This document shows, one piece after another, positions 15,753 to 22,928 of a stretch of DNA of 37,500 bases. This DNA is from Flagellimonas marinaquae (GTDB taxonomy: Bacteria > Bacteroidota > Bacteroidia > Flavobacteriales > Flavobacteriaceae), in assembly GCF_003992675.1 (NCBI RefSeq), contig NZ_RZMZ01000008.1, positions 1 to 37,500 on the forward strand. Direction: 5' to 3'. The notes below the pieces were generated by a model. It worked only from the letters and a program-made list of their open reading frames with translations. It did not search any database and was not told the origin of the DNA. Position 1 is the first letter of the stretch, and the number at the start of each line of letters is the position of its first letter. The position numbers and the translations under genes were made by a program.

Positions 15753-17402
15753 ATGAAAAAACACTTAATCAAAGTTGTACTTTCTTGCGCCGTAGTAATG
15801 GGAGGTTTTTCCAGTTGTAAAAACTCTTCTTCATCCAAGAATGTTTCCAGAGCCACTGGATGGAAAATCAATGCCAAAGAAGGCGGATTTCAATACAATT
15901 CTGACTTCAAGGAGCAAGAAACACCACCAGGAACCGTATTTGTAGAGGGTGGAACTTTTACCAAAGGTAAAGTCCAGGATGACGTGATGCACGATTGGAA
16001 CAATACGCCAACGCAACAGCACGTGCAGTCGTTTTATATGGACGAAACCGAGGTAACCAACGTGATGTACTTAGAATATTTGGATTATTTGAAAGAGGTT
16101 TATCCTCCGGACAACCCAACATATGCCAACATCTATCAAGGTGCTCTCCCTGATACCTTGGTCTGGAGAAACCGATTGGGCTTTAACGAAACCATGACCA
16201 ATAACTACCTTAGACACCCAGCCTATGCGGAATATCCTGTGGTAGGTGTGAACTGGGTTCAAGCGACCCAATATGCCGAATGGAGAACCGATAGGGTGAA
16301 CGAGGTTATGTTGGAAAGGGAAGGATACCTTGCCGAGGACGCAAAATACAAAGTATTGAACGGCGAAATCAGCGGTACGTTCAGCACAGAGGCTTACCTG
16401 AACAATCCAGAATCTGTTTATGGCGGTCAAATAGATTCCTTGCAAGGAAAACAAAAAAGAGATTCCATCAACACCTTTGCCAAAAGAAGCAGCGGTGTGA
16501 TTATGCCAGAATATAGACTCCCCACCGAAACAGAGTGGGAATATGCCGCTCAAGCACTTGTGGGAACAAGGGAATACAACAACTACAGAGGTAGAAAAAA
16601 ATATCCTTGGGAAGGCGACTACACCCGTAATGGACAACGCGTAGGCCGTGGAGACCAATTGGCCAACTTTAAACAAGGAAAAGGTGACTACGGCGGTATC
16701 GCAGGCTGGTCCGATGACGGCGCCGACATTACTGCCCAAGTAAAATCATACAAACCCAATGATTTTGGCCTATATGACATGGCCGGAAACGTAAACGAGT
16801 GGGTGGCCGACGTATACCGTCCTATTGTAGATGACGAAATCAGTGACTTCAACTACTACCGTGGTAACGTCTTCATGAAAAAAGCAATCGGAGAAGATGG
16901 AAAAGTAGAGATATTAGAGGACAAAATCGTTTACGACACCTTGCCTAACGGAAAAATCGTTGCCATCAACCTTCCAGGAGAAATCAAAGAAGTACCCGTA
17001 ACTGAAGAAGAAACTTATTTGAGAACCAACTTTGACAAGAGTGACAACCGTGGATTCAGAGACGGTGACCCAGGTTCTTCCCGATTCTTTAGCCGTTTTG
17101 CCGATGAGGACGACAACCAAAAAATGTACGATTCACCCAAACACAAGGTAGAGCGCAACGAAGATGGTGAATTGGTGCGTCAATATGATGAATCCAACTA
17201 CAGAACTTCATTGATCAACAACGAGGTACGCGTATACAAAGGTGGATCTTGGAGAGACAGGGCCTACTGGCTAGATCCTGCACAACGCAGATACTTGCCA
17301 CAATATATGGCAACCGACGATATTGGCTTTAGGTGCGCCATGTCCAGAGTAGGATCAAAATCAAAATCAAACAAGACAGTTCGCCATAAAAAAGCGAGAT
17401 AG
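15753..17402 (+). CDS. gldJ: Gliding motility lipoprotein GldJ
   Basis: This encodes a 549-residue lipoprotein needed, in Flavobacterium johnsoniae, for gliding and for T9SS function by stabilising GldK. The signal MKKHLIKVVLSCAVVMGGFSSC has Cys22 as its lipidation site. The rest is an FGE-sulfatase-like (SUMF1) fold: PGTVFVEGGTFTKG, FYMDETEVTNVMY, YPVVGVNWVQATQYAEWR, RLPTETEWEYAAQ, YDMAGNVNEWVADVY, YKGGSWRDRAYW and the terminal DIGFRCAMS. Such lipoproteins have lost formylglycine-generating activity and act structurally. The basic C-terminus (KSKSNKTVRHKKAR) is a GldJ trait; C-terminal residues have been linked to GldK stability in F. johnsoniae. It is divergent from porV and ends in a strong terminator before murF. 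Confidence 0.96.
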   Translation: MKKHLIKVVLSCAVVMGGFSSCKNSSSSKNVSRATGWKINAKEGGFQYNSDFKEQETPPGTVFVEGGTFTKGKVQDDVMHDWNNTPTQQHVQSFYMDETEVTNVMYLEYLDYLKEVYPPDNPTYANIYQGALPDTLVWRNRLGFNETMTNNYLRHPAYAEYPVVGVNWVQATQYAEWRTDRVNEVMLEREGYLAEDAKYKVLNGEISGTFSTEAYLNNPESVYGGQIDSLQGKQKRDSINTFAKRSSGVIMPEYRLPTETEWEYAAQALVGTREYNNYRGRKKYPWEGDYTRNGQRVGRGDQLANFKQGKGDYGGIAGWSDDGADITAQVKSYKPNDFGLYDMAGNVNEWVADVYRPIVDDEISDFNYYRGNVFMKKAIGEDGKVEILEDKIVYDTLPNGKIVAINLPGEIKEVPVTEEETYLRTNFDKSDNRGFRDGDPGSSRFFSRFADEDDNQKMYDSPKHKVERNEDGELVRQYDESNYRTSLINNEVRVYKGGSWRDRAYWLDPAQRRYLPQYMATDDIGFRCAMSRVGSKSKSNKTVRHKKAR

Positions 17403-17425
17403 ATAAAAAACTTTTAAAGCAAATT

Positions 17426-17459
17426 AAAGCCCCGACCTTTACAGTCGGGGCTTTTTTTT
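17426..17459 (+). terminator. Intrinsic terminator after gldJ
   Basis: A perfect 11-bp stem (aaagccccgac at 17426-17436 with gtcggggcttt at 17444-17454), a 7-base loop and a run of T. It starts 24 bp past the gldJ stop and lies just upstream of murF. Confidence 0.93.
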
Positions 17460-17472
17460 CTATCTTCGATTT

Positions 17473-18744
17473 ATGACAATGGAAGAGTTGCACGCTCTGT
17501 TTTTGGAGCATCCCACAATTTGTACGGACACTCGGAAAATCACCGAAAACTGTCTGTTCTTTGCCTTAACGGGTCCTAATTTTAATGGTAATGCCTTCGC
17601 TAAGGAAGCCTTGCAAAAAGGTGCCGCCTACGCCATCATCGACGAAGAAGCGTTCCAAGGGGACCGGTGCATCCTTTGTGATGATGTTCTAAGCACATTG
17701 CAACAACTGGCCCAATTTCACAGAAAGCAATCCAATGCCAAGATTGTATCATTGACCGGCAGTAATGGAAAAACCACGACCAAAGAGCTTATCAACGCCG
17801 TGCTCTCCAAAAAATATCAAACCATTGCCACTAAGGGCAACCTCAACAACCATATTGGTGTTCCATTGACCTTGTTGTCCATTCAAAACGACACCGAAAT
17901 CGCCATTGTGGAAATGGGGGCCAATCACCAAGGGGAAATCGAGTTGTTAAGCGATATCGCCCAACCTGATTTTGGTTATATCACCAACTTTGGCAAGGCC
18001 CACCTTGAAGGTTTTGGAGGAGTGGAGGGTGTGATTCTGGGAAAAAGTGAACTTTACGCCCATTTGACTTCCAACGATAAATTCGTTTTTCTAAATGCCG
18101 ATGACCCCATTCAAAAGGAAAAATTGGAGCATTACACCAAAAAAATAGGTTTCAGTACCAGCGATCCTACGTATTACAACATCCAATACCTAGGCGCAAA
18201 CCCCTATGTATCGCTACAGGTGGAGGGCATGCCCATACAAACCCAGCTTATTGGTAAGTATAATTTTACCAATTGCTGCGCTGCCGTTCTAATCGGGAAA
18301 TATTTCAATGTCCCCTTGGAGGACATCAAACAGGCCTTGGAAGAATACACACCACAGAACAATCGATCACAAATCCTATCAAAAAACGGTTACGATATTG
18401 TCCTGGATGCCTATAATGCCAACCCTACGAGCATGAAAGCTGCCTTGGAGAATTTTGTATTGATGGCGGCTGACAGAAAAGCCCTTATTTTAGGAGATAT
18501 GTTCGAGTTGGGCAACACGGCTGCCGCAGAACATCAGACGATTGCAGATATGGTGGAGAAATTCCAGTTTGACCAAGCGTATTTGGTGGGCGAAAACTTT
18601 AATGCCACCGATACGTCCCTAGCAACATTCCCATCTTTTGATGATCTAAAAAAGCATCTTCAAAGAAATCCGTTGGAAAAGGGAGCTGTTTTGATAAAAG
18701 GTTCTAGAGGAATGGCCTTGGAGCGGGTGTTGGATATTTTATAG
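17473..18744 (+). CDS. murF: UDP-N-acetylmuramoyl-tripeptide--D-alanyl-D-alanine ligase
   Basis: This encodes a 423-residue cytoplasmic Mur ligase that adds the D-Ala-D-Ala dipeptide to the UDP-MurNAc-tripeptide, the last soluble step of peptidoglycan precursor synthesis. The N-terminal substrate domain (STOP TDTRKITENCLFFAL region, residues about 18-33) is followed by the ATP-binding loop LTGSNGKTTTKE (about 95-104), the central-domain block IVEMGANHQGEIELLSDIAQ, and the C-terminal motif LDAYNANPTSMKAAL. The length is somewhat short for MurF, as usual in Bacteroidota. The ATG is only 14 bp past the gldJ terminator, so the promoter probably overlaps the terminator or the transcript arises by readthrough. 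An ATG two codons later is an alternative start. Confidence 0.95.
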   Translation: MTMEELHALFLEHPTICTDTRKITENCLFFALTGPNFNGNAFAKEALQKGAAYAIIDEEAFQGDRCILCDDVLSTLQQLAQFHRKQSNAKIVSLTGSNGKTTTKELINAVLSKKYQTIATKGNLNNHIGVPLTLLSIQNDTEIAIVEMGANHQGEIELLSDIAQPDFGYITNFGKAHLEGFGGVEGVILGKSELYAHLTSNDKFVFLNADDPIQKEKLEHYTKKIGFSTSDPTYYNIQYLGANPYVSLQVEGMPIQTQLIGKYNFTNCCAAVLIGKYFNVPLEDIKQALEEYTPQNNRSQILSKNGYDIVLDAYNANPTSMKAALENFVLMAADRKALILGDMFELGNTAAAEHQTIADMVEKFQFDQAYLVGENFNATDTSLATFPSFDDLKKHLQRNPLEKGAVLIKGSRGMALERVLDIL

Positions 18745-18756
18745 GGAAAGAAAAAG

Positions 18757-18831
18757 TGGGATATACTGGATTCGAACCAGTGACCTCTGCCCTGTCAAGG
18801 CAGCGCTCTAAACCAACTGAGCTAATATCCC
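18757..18831 (-). tRNA. tRNA-Val (anticodon GAC)
   Basis: This folds on the minus strand as a cloverleaf: acceptor GGGATAT/ATATCCC, D arm TAGCTCAGTTGGTTTAGAGC, anticodon stem CTGCC/GGCAG with loop TTGACAG (anticodon GAC, reading GUC/GUU), and T loop GGTTCGAATCC. A full CCA is not encoded. It sits between murF and queD, antisense to murF. Confidence 0.93.
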
Positions 18832-18858
18832 ATTAAAATCGGGCTGCAATATCGGAAA

Positions 18859-19272
18859 TTAATCCCAATCTCCATACTCCGCAGAGTTCTTTGATGTCTC
18901 ATGCAGGGTAATATGCAACAATTGTCCTTTTTTAAGCTTCGGCTTAAGAATATCGTAAATCACTTTTACGAAATACTCCGTTGTTGGGAGCAAGTTTTCA
19001 AACTCTGGACAATCCTCGTTCAAATTTTTGTGATCAAAACGTTCCTCCACCTCATCCTTGATCAAGGCGCCCAAATCGGCCAAGTCCATTACAAACCCAG
19101 TATCGGGGTCCACCTCGCCCTTAATACGCACCTCTAGGTCAAAATTATGGCCATGGTAGGTTGGGCTGTTGCACTTTCCGAACACTTCAATGTTCTTTTC
19201 CTTGCTCCACTTGGGGTTATGGAGCCTATGGGCTGCGTTAAAATGGGCCTTTCTGCAAATTGTCGCAATCAT
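18859..19272 (-). CDS. queD: 6-carboxy-5,6,7,8-tetrahydropterin synthase (QueD)
   Basis: This encodes a 137-residue member of the PTPS/QueD fold. QueD converts dihydroneopterin triphosphate to 6-carboxytetrahydropterin in the queuosine (7-deazaguanine) pathway. Zinc ligands His15 (FNAAHRL) and His40/His42 (TYHGHNF), and the catalytic Cys34 in FGKCNSPTYHGH, are all present. FDHKNLNED and LHETSKNSAEY near the C-terminus supply the catalytic Asp/His and the pterin-binding Glu. The CxxxxxHGH spacing fits QueD better than eukaryotic PTPS. No other queuosine gene is nearby. It lies directly behind the tRNA-Val gene on the same strand and may share a transcript with it. Confidence 0.9.
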   Translation of the reverse strand: MIATICRKAHFNAAHRLHNPKWSKEKNIEVFGKCNSPTYHGHNFDLEVRIKGEVDPDTGFVMDLADLGALIKDEVEERFDHKNLNEDCPEFENLLPTTEYFVKVIYDILKPKLKKGQLLHITLHETSKNSAEYGDWD

Positions 19273-19356
19273 GCTGCAAAGTTAAACCCTTTTTCTGCAT
19301 TCCAAATTGAGGAACCAAAAAATTCTTCACCAAAGGGCAATCCGTTTGATTTTACA

Positions 19357-19387
19357 TTGAAATTGAACGGTGTTATTCCTAACTTTA
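19357..19387 (+). promoter_or_regulatory. Candidate promoter for the UPF0173 hydrolase gene
   Basis: A TTG at 19357-19359 is separated by 20 bp from TAACTTTA at 19380-19387, one mismatch from TAnnTTTG. Transcription would start near 19394, leaving a leader of about 55 bases. The -7 mismatch keeps confidence low. Confidence 0.3.
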
Positions 19388-19448
19388 TGCAAATGCCTGA
19401 AATTTCTAAGCCGAAAAACACATCTAACAACAAATAAAATTACACACT

Positions 19449-20132
19449 ATGAAAATCACCTATTTGGGACACGCCTCCTTTTTAATCGAGATGAACGGAA
19501 AGTCCATTTTGTTCGACCCTTTTATCTCTGGGAACGAAATGGCCAAGGAAATTGACATAGATAATCTAAAGGTCGATTACATTTTTGTGACCCACGGGCA
19601 CCAAGACCATGTTCTTGACGTGGAGACAGTCGCAAAGAACAATCCAAAGGCGAAGTTGGTATCCAACTTTGAGGTGGTCAGTTGGTTTGCCGAAAAAGGC
19701 ATTGAAGGACATGGAATGAACCATGGTGGAAAGTATATGTTCGATTTTGGAACGGCCAAGTACGTAAACGCCATCCATTCCAGTATGTTGCCAGACGGAA
19801 GCAACGGTGGGAATCCAGGAGGATTTGTACTTTTTGACGACTCCCATTGTTTGTATCATGCGGGCGACACTGCCTTGACCAAGGATATGGAGCTGATACC
19901 CATGACCTGCCCCAAGCTGGATATCGCCATTTTACCCATCGGGGACAATTTTACCATGGGGTATGAAGATGCTGCGATTGCAAGTGATTTTATACAATGT
20001 GATCAAATCATAGGATGTCACTACGATACCTTCCCTCCTATCAAAATCGATAAAACCAAAGCTGTGGAATATTTCGACAAGAAGAGCAAGAAACTTATGT
20101 TACCCGATGTTGGGGAATCCATTTCCATCTAA
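19449..20132 (+). CDS. UPF0173 family metal-dependent hydrolase (metallo-beta-lactamase fold)
   Basis: This encodes 227 residues of a stand-alone metallo-beta-lactamase fold. It begins KITYLGHASFLIE and ILFDPFISGN, the usual start of the UPF0173 group, and has the metal motif THGHQDH (His49, His51, Asp53, His54). Further metal ligands are probably in the segments AIHSSMLPDG and YHAGDTALTKDM, with a last His in GCHYDTFPPI. Members of this group are small cytoplasmic hydrolases with uncertain substrates; no function is assigned here. The length is typical. A MITE-like element begins 6 bp beyond the stop codon. Confidence 0.9.
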   Translation: MKITYLGHASFLIEMNGKSILFDPFISGNEMAKEIDIDNLKVDYIFVTHGHQDHVLDVETVAKNNPKAKLVSNFEVVSWFAEKGIEGHGMNHGGKYMFDFGTAKYVNAIHSSMLPDGSNGGNPGGFVLFDDSHCLYHAGDTALTKDMELIPMTCPKLDIAILPIGDNFTMGYEDAAIASDFIQCDQIIGCHYDTFPPIKIDKTKAVEYFDKKSKKLMLPDVGESISI

Positions 20133-20138
20133 AGACTC

Positions 20139-20291
20139 ATGAGGCTGTCTAAAAAGTGGTAATATTTGAGCTTTTTTAGGTTATGCGCCCGCCTGCGGCA
20201 GGCAGGCTGTCGAAATCCATTTGTTACCAATGCACCTTAAGTTCTCGACTGCCCTCGTACTAACAAGCAAACTGCTTTTAGACAGCCTCAT
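20139..20291. mobile_element. 153-bp MITE-like element with 16-bp terminal inverted repeats
   Basis: The left end atgaggctgtctaaaa (20139-20154) is the exact reverse complement of the right end ttttagacagcctcat (20276-20291). The 121 bp between them have no coding capacity and include a GC-rich palindrome, gcctgcggcaggc (20191-20203). Small size, perfect termini and absence of a transposase fit a miniature inverted-repeat transposable element or a deleted insertion sequence. The AT at the outer edge may be a 2-bp target duplication instead of part of the repeat; no longer duplication is visible. The right end carries the last codons and stop of the neighbouring phosphopantetheinyl transferase gene. 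The hairpin could also end transcription from both sides. Confidence 0.72.
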
Positions 20292-20865
20292 TTCCTATAC
20301 TTACGTTGCCATTTCTAAACCAATGGTCGATCACAAAAGCCCCATAGCTCCCATGATGGGTAAGGCTTACAGAAAGTAGTTTTTCCCCATTCGTCAACAT
20401 GGGAACTCCCATTTTGTTCTTTGTTAGCTGATAGGAATCACCAACACAACTGAGTAGTCTTTGCTTCAACTCACTACTCCTTTGCTTTTGCCCCGTACTT
20501 CCAAATTTGATGATGGTGGAACCTAAGTTTTGTCGGTTCAACCTTGCTTCCGACAGGATGTAATTGGGTGTCTCCGTAGTTTCAATGTAACATTGGAAAT
20601 TGTTGAATTTAACCGCTCCTGAATGATTGGTGGCCTCGCATTCGAACCCCAAAGGATGGTAAAAGCGGCAAGGATATATTTGAGTGTATAACTTGTATGC
20701 AGCCTCTTTCATGCTCCATAATCGCCAAACCATGCGAAAGGGATCGTTGCCATCTTTGATATATTGCTGTTCAGTAAGGGTGAAAATTTTGTTCAGGAAT
20801 CTGTCCCGTTGCCAGTTGGATGTGCGCAGTGCTTCATTCAAATCAACAAGGTCATTGCCGACCAT
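20278..20865 (-). CDS. 4'-phosphopantetheinyl transferase superfamily protein
   Basis: This encodes 195 residues that would move phosphopantetheine from CoA to a serine of an acyl carrier protein, here probably the ACP encoded directly upstream. The N-terminal motif MVGNDLVDL carries the metal-binding Asp, and WSMKEAAYKLY is the second family signature (W-S-x-K-E-A-x-x-K). The ATG overlaps the ACP stop as TAATG, so ACP and its activating enzyme are translationally coupled. It is the last gene of the type III PKS cluster. The final residues E-A-V and the TAA stop come from the terminal repeat of the adjacent MITE-like element, so the original C-terminus was probably different. The catalytic core is not affected. 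Confidence 0.88.
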   Translation of the reverse strand: MVGNDLVDLNEALRTSNWQRDRFLNKIFTLTEQQYIKDGNDPFRMVWRLWSMKEAAYKLYTQIYPCRFYHPLGFECEATNHSGAVKFNNFQCYIETTETPNYILSEARLNRQNLGSTIIKFGSTGQKQRSSELKQRLLSCVGDSYQLTKNKMGVPMLTNGEKLLSVSLTHHGSYGAFVIDHWFRNGNVSIGNEAV

Positions 20866-21116
20866 TACTTGCTAATTTTAGTGGTAACTATGCTCATGGC
20901 CGACTTTACATCCAGCATTTGTTCCATGTCCTCGTTCTCCAAACGGATATCAAATTCGTCCTCGATATCCAAGATGATGTCCACCAAATTTGCTGAGTTG
21001 ATTTTAAGGTCGTTCACAAAATCCGTGTCTTCGGACAAATTCTTGAAAGCTTCGGCGTCTTGAACATAGGGCTCAATGATGGGTTTTAATTTGGCAATCA
21101 ATTCTTCTTTCTTCAT
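20865..21116 (-). CDS. Acyl carrier protein of the type III PKS cluster
   Basis: This encodes an 83-residue acyl carrier protein. The phosphopantetheine attachment site is Ser41 in LKINSANLVDIILDIEDEF; the usual DSL is replaced by NSA, a variant seen in specialised carrier proteins. The four-helix ACP pattern and acidic helix 2/3 region (EDEFDIRLENEDMEQM) are clear. It lies 18 bp after the ketosynthase gene and overlaps the transferase gene by one base. Because the household AcpP has the canonical DSL motif and lives in the fab cluster, this is likely a dedicated carrier for the starter acyl chain of the pathway. That role is inferred from context. Confidence 0.9.
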   Translation of the reverse strand: MKKEELIAKLKPIIEPYVQDAEAFKNLSEDTDFVNDLKINSANLVDIILDIEDEFDIRLENEDMEQMLDVKSAMSIVTTKISK

Positions 21117-21134
21117 ATTTTTTTGAAAGGTAAG

Positions 21135-22409
21135 TTACGGTTTAAATCGCTTAAATAAAACACAGGCATTCACATCCCCAAAACCAAAACTGGCCTTGGC
21201 GACCACATCAACTTGGTGATTCATGGATTTGGTCGGCACCTTCGCTGCAGCAATCATGGCCTTGATGTCGTCGTGGAGGTCTTCACAATTGATGTTCGGC
21301 GCTATAAACTGTTCCTTAATTTGAACAATACTGGCCACACATTCAATAGCGCCTGCCGCGGCCAAGCAATGCCCAATCAATGATTTGGTCGAATTGATAA
21401 AGGGAAAATCCTCACCGCTTCTCCCCAATCCCTTGGTCCAGTTTTCAATTTCCAAGGCATCCTTGGACGTGGCGGTTAAATGGCCGTTGATGGCATCCAC
21501 CTCATCTGGGCTTAGCTTTGCATTCGCAAGGGCATGTCTTATACATCGTTGCACAGCCTCCGGATTGGGCGCCGTTAACGTGCCCCCTTGGCGTTGCCCT
21601 CCAGAGTTGACTTCTCCACCCAGAACCTCAGCATAAATCGTTGCACCACGTTCCATTGCAGATTCCAAAGATTCCAAAACCAGGGCTCCCGCTCCACTCC
21701 CTGGCACAAAACCGGATGCCGTGGCACTCATGGGCCTAGAGCCTTTTTCTGGTTCGTCGTTGTGTTTGTAGGTCATCACCCGCATGGCATCAAAACCACC
21801 CCAAACGTAGGGTCCATGGTCGCTGCAACTACCTACTAGCATTCTTTTTGCCTTTCCGCCGGCAATACGGTCGTATCCCATCAAAACAGCTTCCGTACCT
21901 GTTGTGCAGGCCGATGAATTTGTAGTGACCTGATTGCCCAGCCCAAGCATACCGCCCAAATAAGCGCTAACACCACTGCCCATGGTCTGCAGGACCACAG
22001 TGCTGCCCAACCGCCTTACGTTACCGTCATCCAATTGATAAATGGCTTCCCTAAATTTATCCACACCTGATGTGCCTGTCCCAAAAACAAGCCCAGAGTC
22101 GTAATCCAGCTCGCTCTCTGGATGCATATCAAATCCGGCATCTTTCCATGCATCAATACCTGCAATGCAACCGTACAAAATACCGGAACTATTAAAGCCC
22201 CGCAACTGTAATTCTGTAAAATAGCGGGATCTTAATTCTTCGGTGATGTTTGGGATACCTCCTATTTGACACGAAAAGTTGAGTTCTTTTAATTGTGGAT
22301 GGAACGAGATACCGGAAGTTCCATTTTTCAGTGCTTCCGTGAACTGTGGAATACCCACACCGTTTGGTGCAACTACTCCCATTCCTGTGATAACTACCCT
22401 ATTCTTCAT
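21135..22409 (-). CDS. Beta-ketoacyl-ACP synthase (KAS II/FabF-like)
   Basis: This encodes a 424-residue condensing enzyme of the thiolase fold. The Cys-His-His triad is complete: Cys168 in NSSACTTGTEA, His310 in INGHLTATSKDALE and His347 in STKSLIGHCLAAAGA, with Lys342 just before it. The loop reads NGHLTAT where FabF has NAHGTST, a change that sets it apart from household FabF. The start is ATG 22409 (MKNRVVITGMG); the longer frame begins at TTG 22436 inside a repeat-like sequence and was rejected. It should elongate an acyl chain on the adjacent ACP by decarboxylative condensation with malonyl-ACP. A 77-bp gap, the largest in the cluster, separates it from the dehydratase gene. Confidence 0.92.
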   Translation of the reverse strand: MKNRVVITGMGVVAPNGVGIPQFTEALKNGTSGISFHPQLKELNFSCQIGGIPNITEELRSRYFTELQLRGFNSSGILYGCIAGIDAWKDAGFDMHPESELDYDSGLVFGTGTSGVDKFREAIYQLDDGNVRRLGSTVVLQTMGSGVSAYLGGMLGLGNQVTTNSSACTTGTEAVLMGYDRIAGGKAKRMLVGSCSDHGPYVWGGFDAMRVMTYKHNDEPEKGSRPMSATASGFVPGSGAGALVLESLESAMERGATIYAEVLGGEVNSGGQRQGGTLTAPNPEAVQRCIRHALANAKLSPDEVDAINGHLTATSKDALEIENWTKGLGRSGEDFPFINSTKSLIGHCLAAAGAIECVASIVQIKEQFIAPNINCEDLHDDIKAMIAAAKVPTKSMNHQVDVVAKASFGFGDVNACVLFKRFKP

Positions 22410-22428
22410 TTTTGAAAATTGATTCGGA

Positions 22429-22448
22429 TTCGACAAGCTCAGCGTGAC
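22429..22448. repeat. Short dispersed-repeat-like sequence in the KAS leader
   Basis: The 20-mer ttcgacaagctcagcgtgac resembles a small repeat (ttcgacaagctcagnntgaca) that recurs in intergenic regions of many bacterial genomes. It lies 20 bp upstream of the ketosynthase ATG, inside the widest gap of the biosynthetic cluster. Confidence 0.5.
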
Positions 22449-22486
22449 AACAGCACTTTTTTGACAGTTTACCTAAAACATTAAAC

Positions 22487-22927
22487 CTATTTCACTTTCA
22501 ACATTCCCGAAATCACCCCTCTTGCAATAAGTTCCTCCTTTTCGTTCAGCATTTTTACCTTACATTTCAATTTATTGAATCGAAATACCTCCTTTTCGGA
22601 ATGTACAATGACTTTTTGGCCTGGTAAGACGGGCAAATAAAAATCCATTTGATGGGAGGTCAAGGCAATCTGTGGTTTTTGACTGTTGCTCAACTCATCC
22701 TTAACCAAATACATGCCCAAACAAACCAAACCGATCTGCGCCATACATTCCGTCAGAATTACACCCGGGGTAATAGGGTTGTCCTTAAAATGACCTTCAT
22801 AAAAGAATTCATCCTCTTTAAAGGTATAGTGCCCTGTAATTTGATTTTCCGAAACGGCAACGATATCATCCACAAACAAAAATGGGGATTGATAGGGCAA
22901 TAATGCTATGATTTCCTCCGCCTCCAT
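22487..22927 (-). CDS. FabZ/FabA-like 3-hydroxyacyl-ACP dehydratase
   Basis: This encodes a 146-residue hotdog-fold dehydratase. The catalytic His46 and Glu60 are in YEGHFKDNPITPGVILTECMAQ, split here as GHFKDNPITPG and ILTECMAQ, the pattern of FabZ. The N-terminal LLPYQSPFLFVDDIV is also conserved. The start at ATG 22927 leaves one base after the stop of the SDR gene (TAA-A-ATG); the frame has another ATG at 22951, but that overlaps the SDR coding sequence and adds eight unconserved residues. It should remove water from a 3-hydroxyacyl chain on the cluster's ACP. Whether it makes trans-2 or isomerised products cannot be told. Confidence 0.9.
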   Translation of the reverse strand: MEAEEIIALLPYQSPFLFVDDIVAVSENQITGHYTFKEDEFFYEGHFKDNPITPGVILTECMAQIGLVCLGMYLVKDELSNSQKPQIALTSHQMDFYLPVLPGQKVIVHSEKEVFRFNKLKCKVKMLNEKEELIARGVISGMLKVK

Positions 22928-22928
22928 T

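Noticed and set aside
16071..16739. 222-codon open frame antisense to gldJ
   Set aside because: It overlaps conserved FGE-like blocks of GldJ on the other strand and has no recognisable domain.
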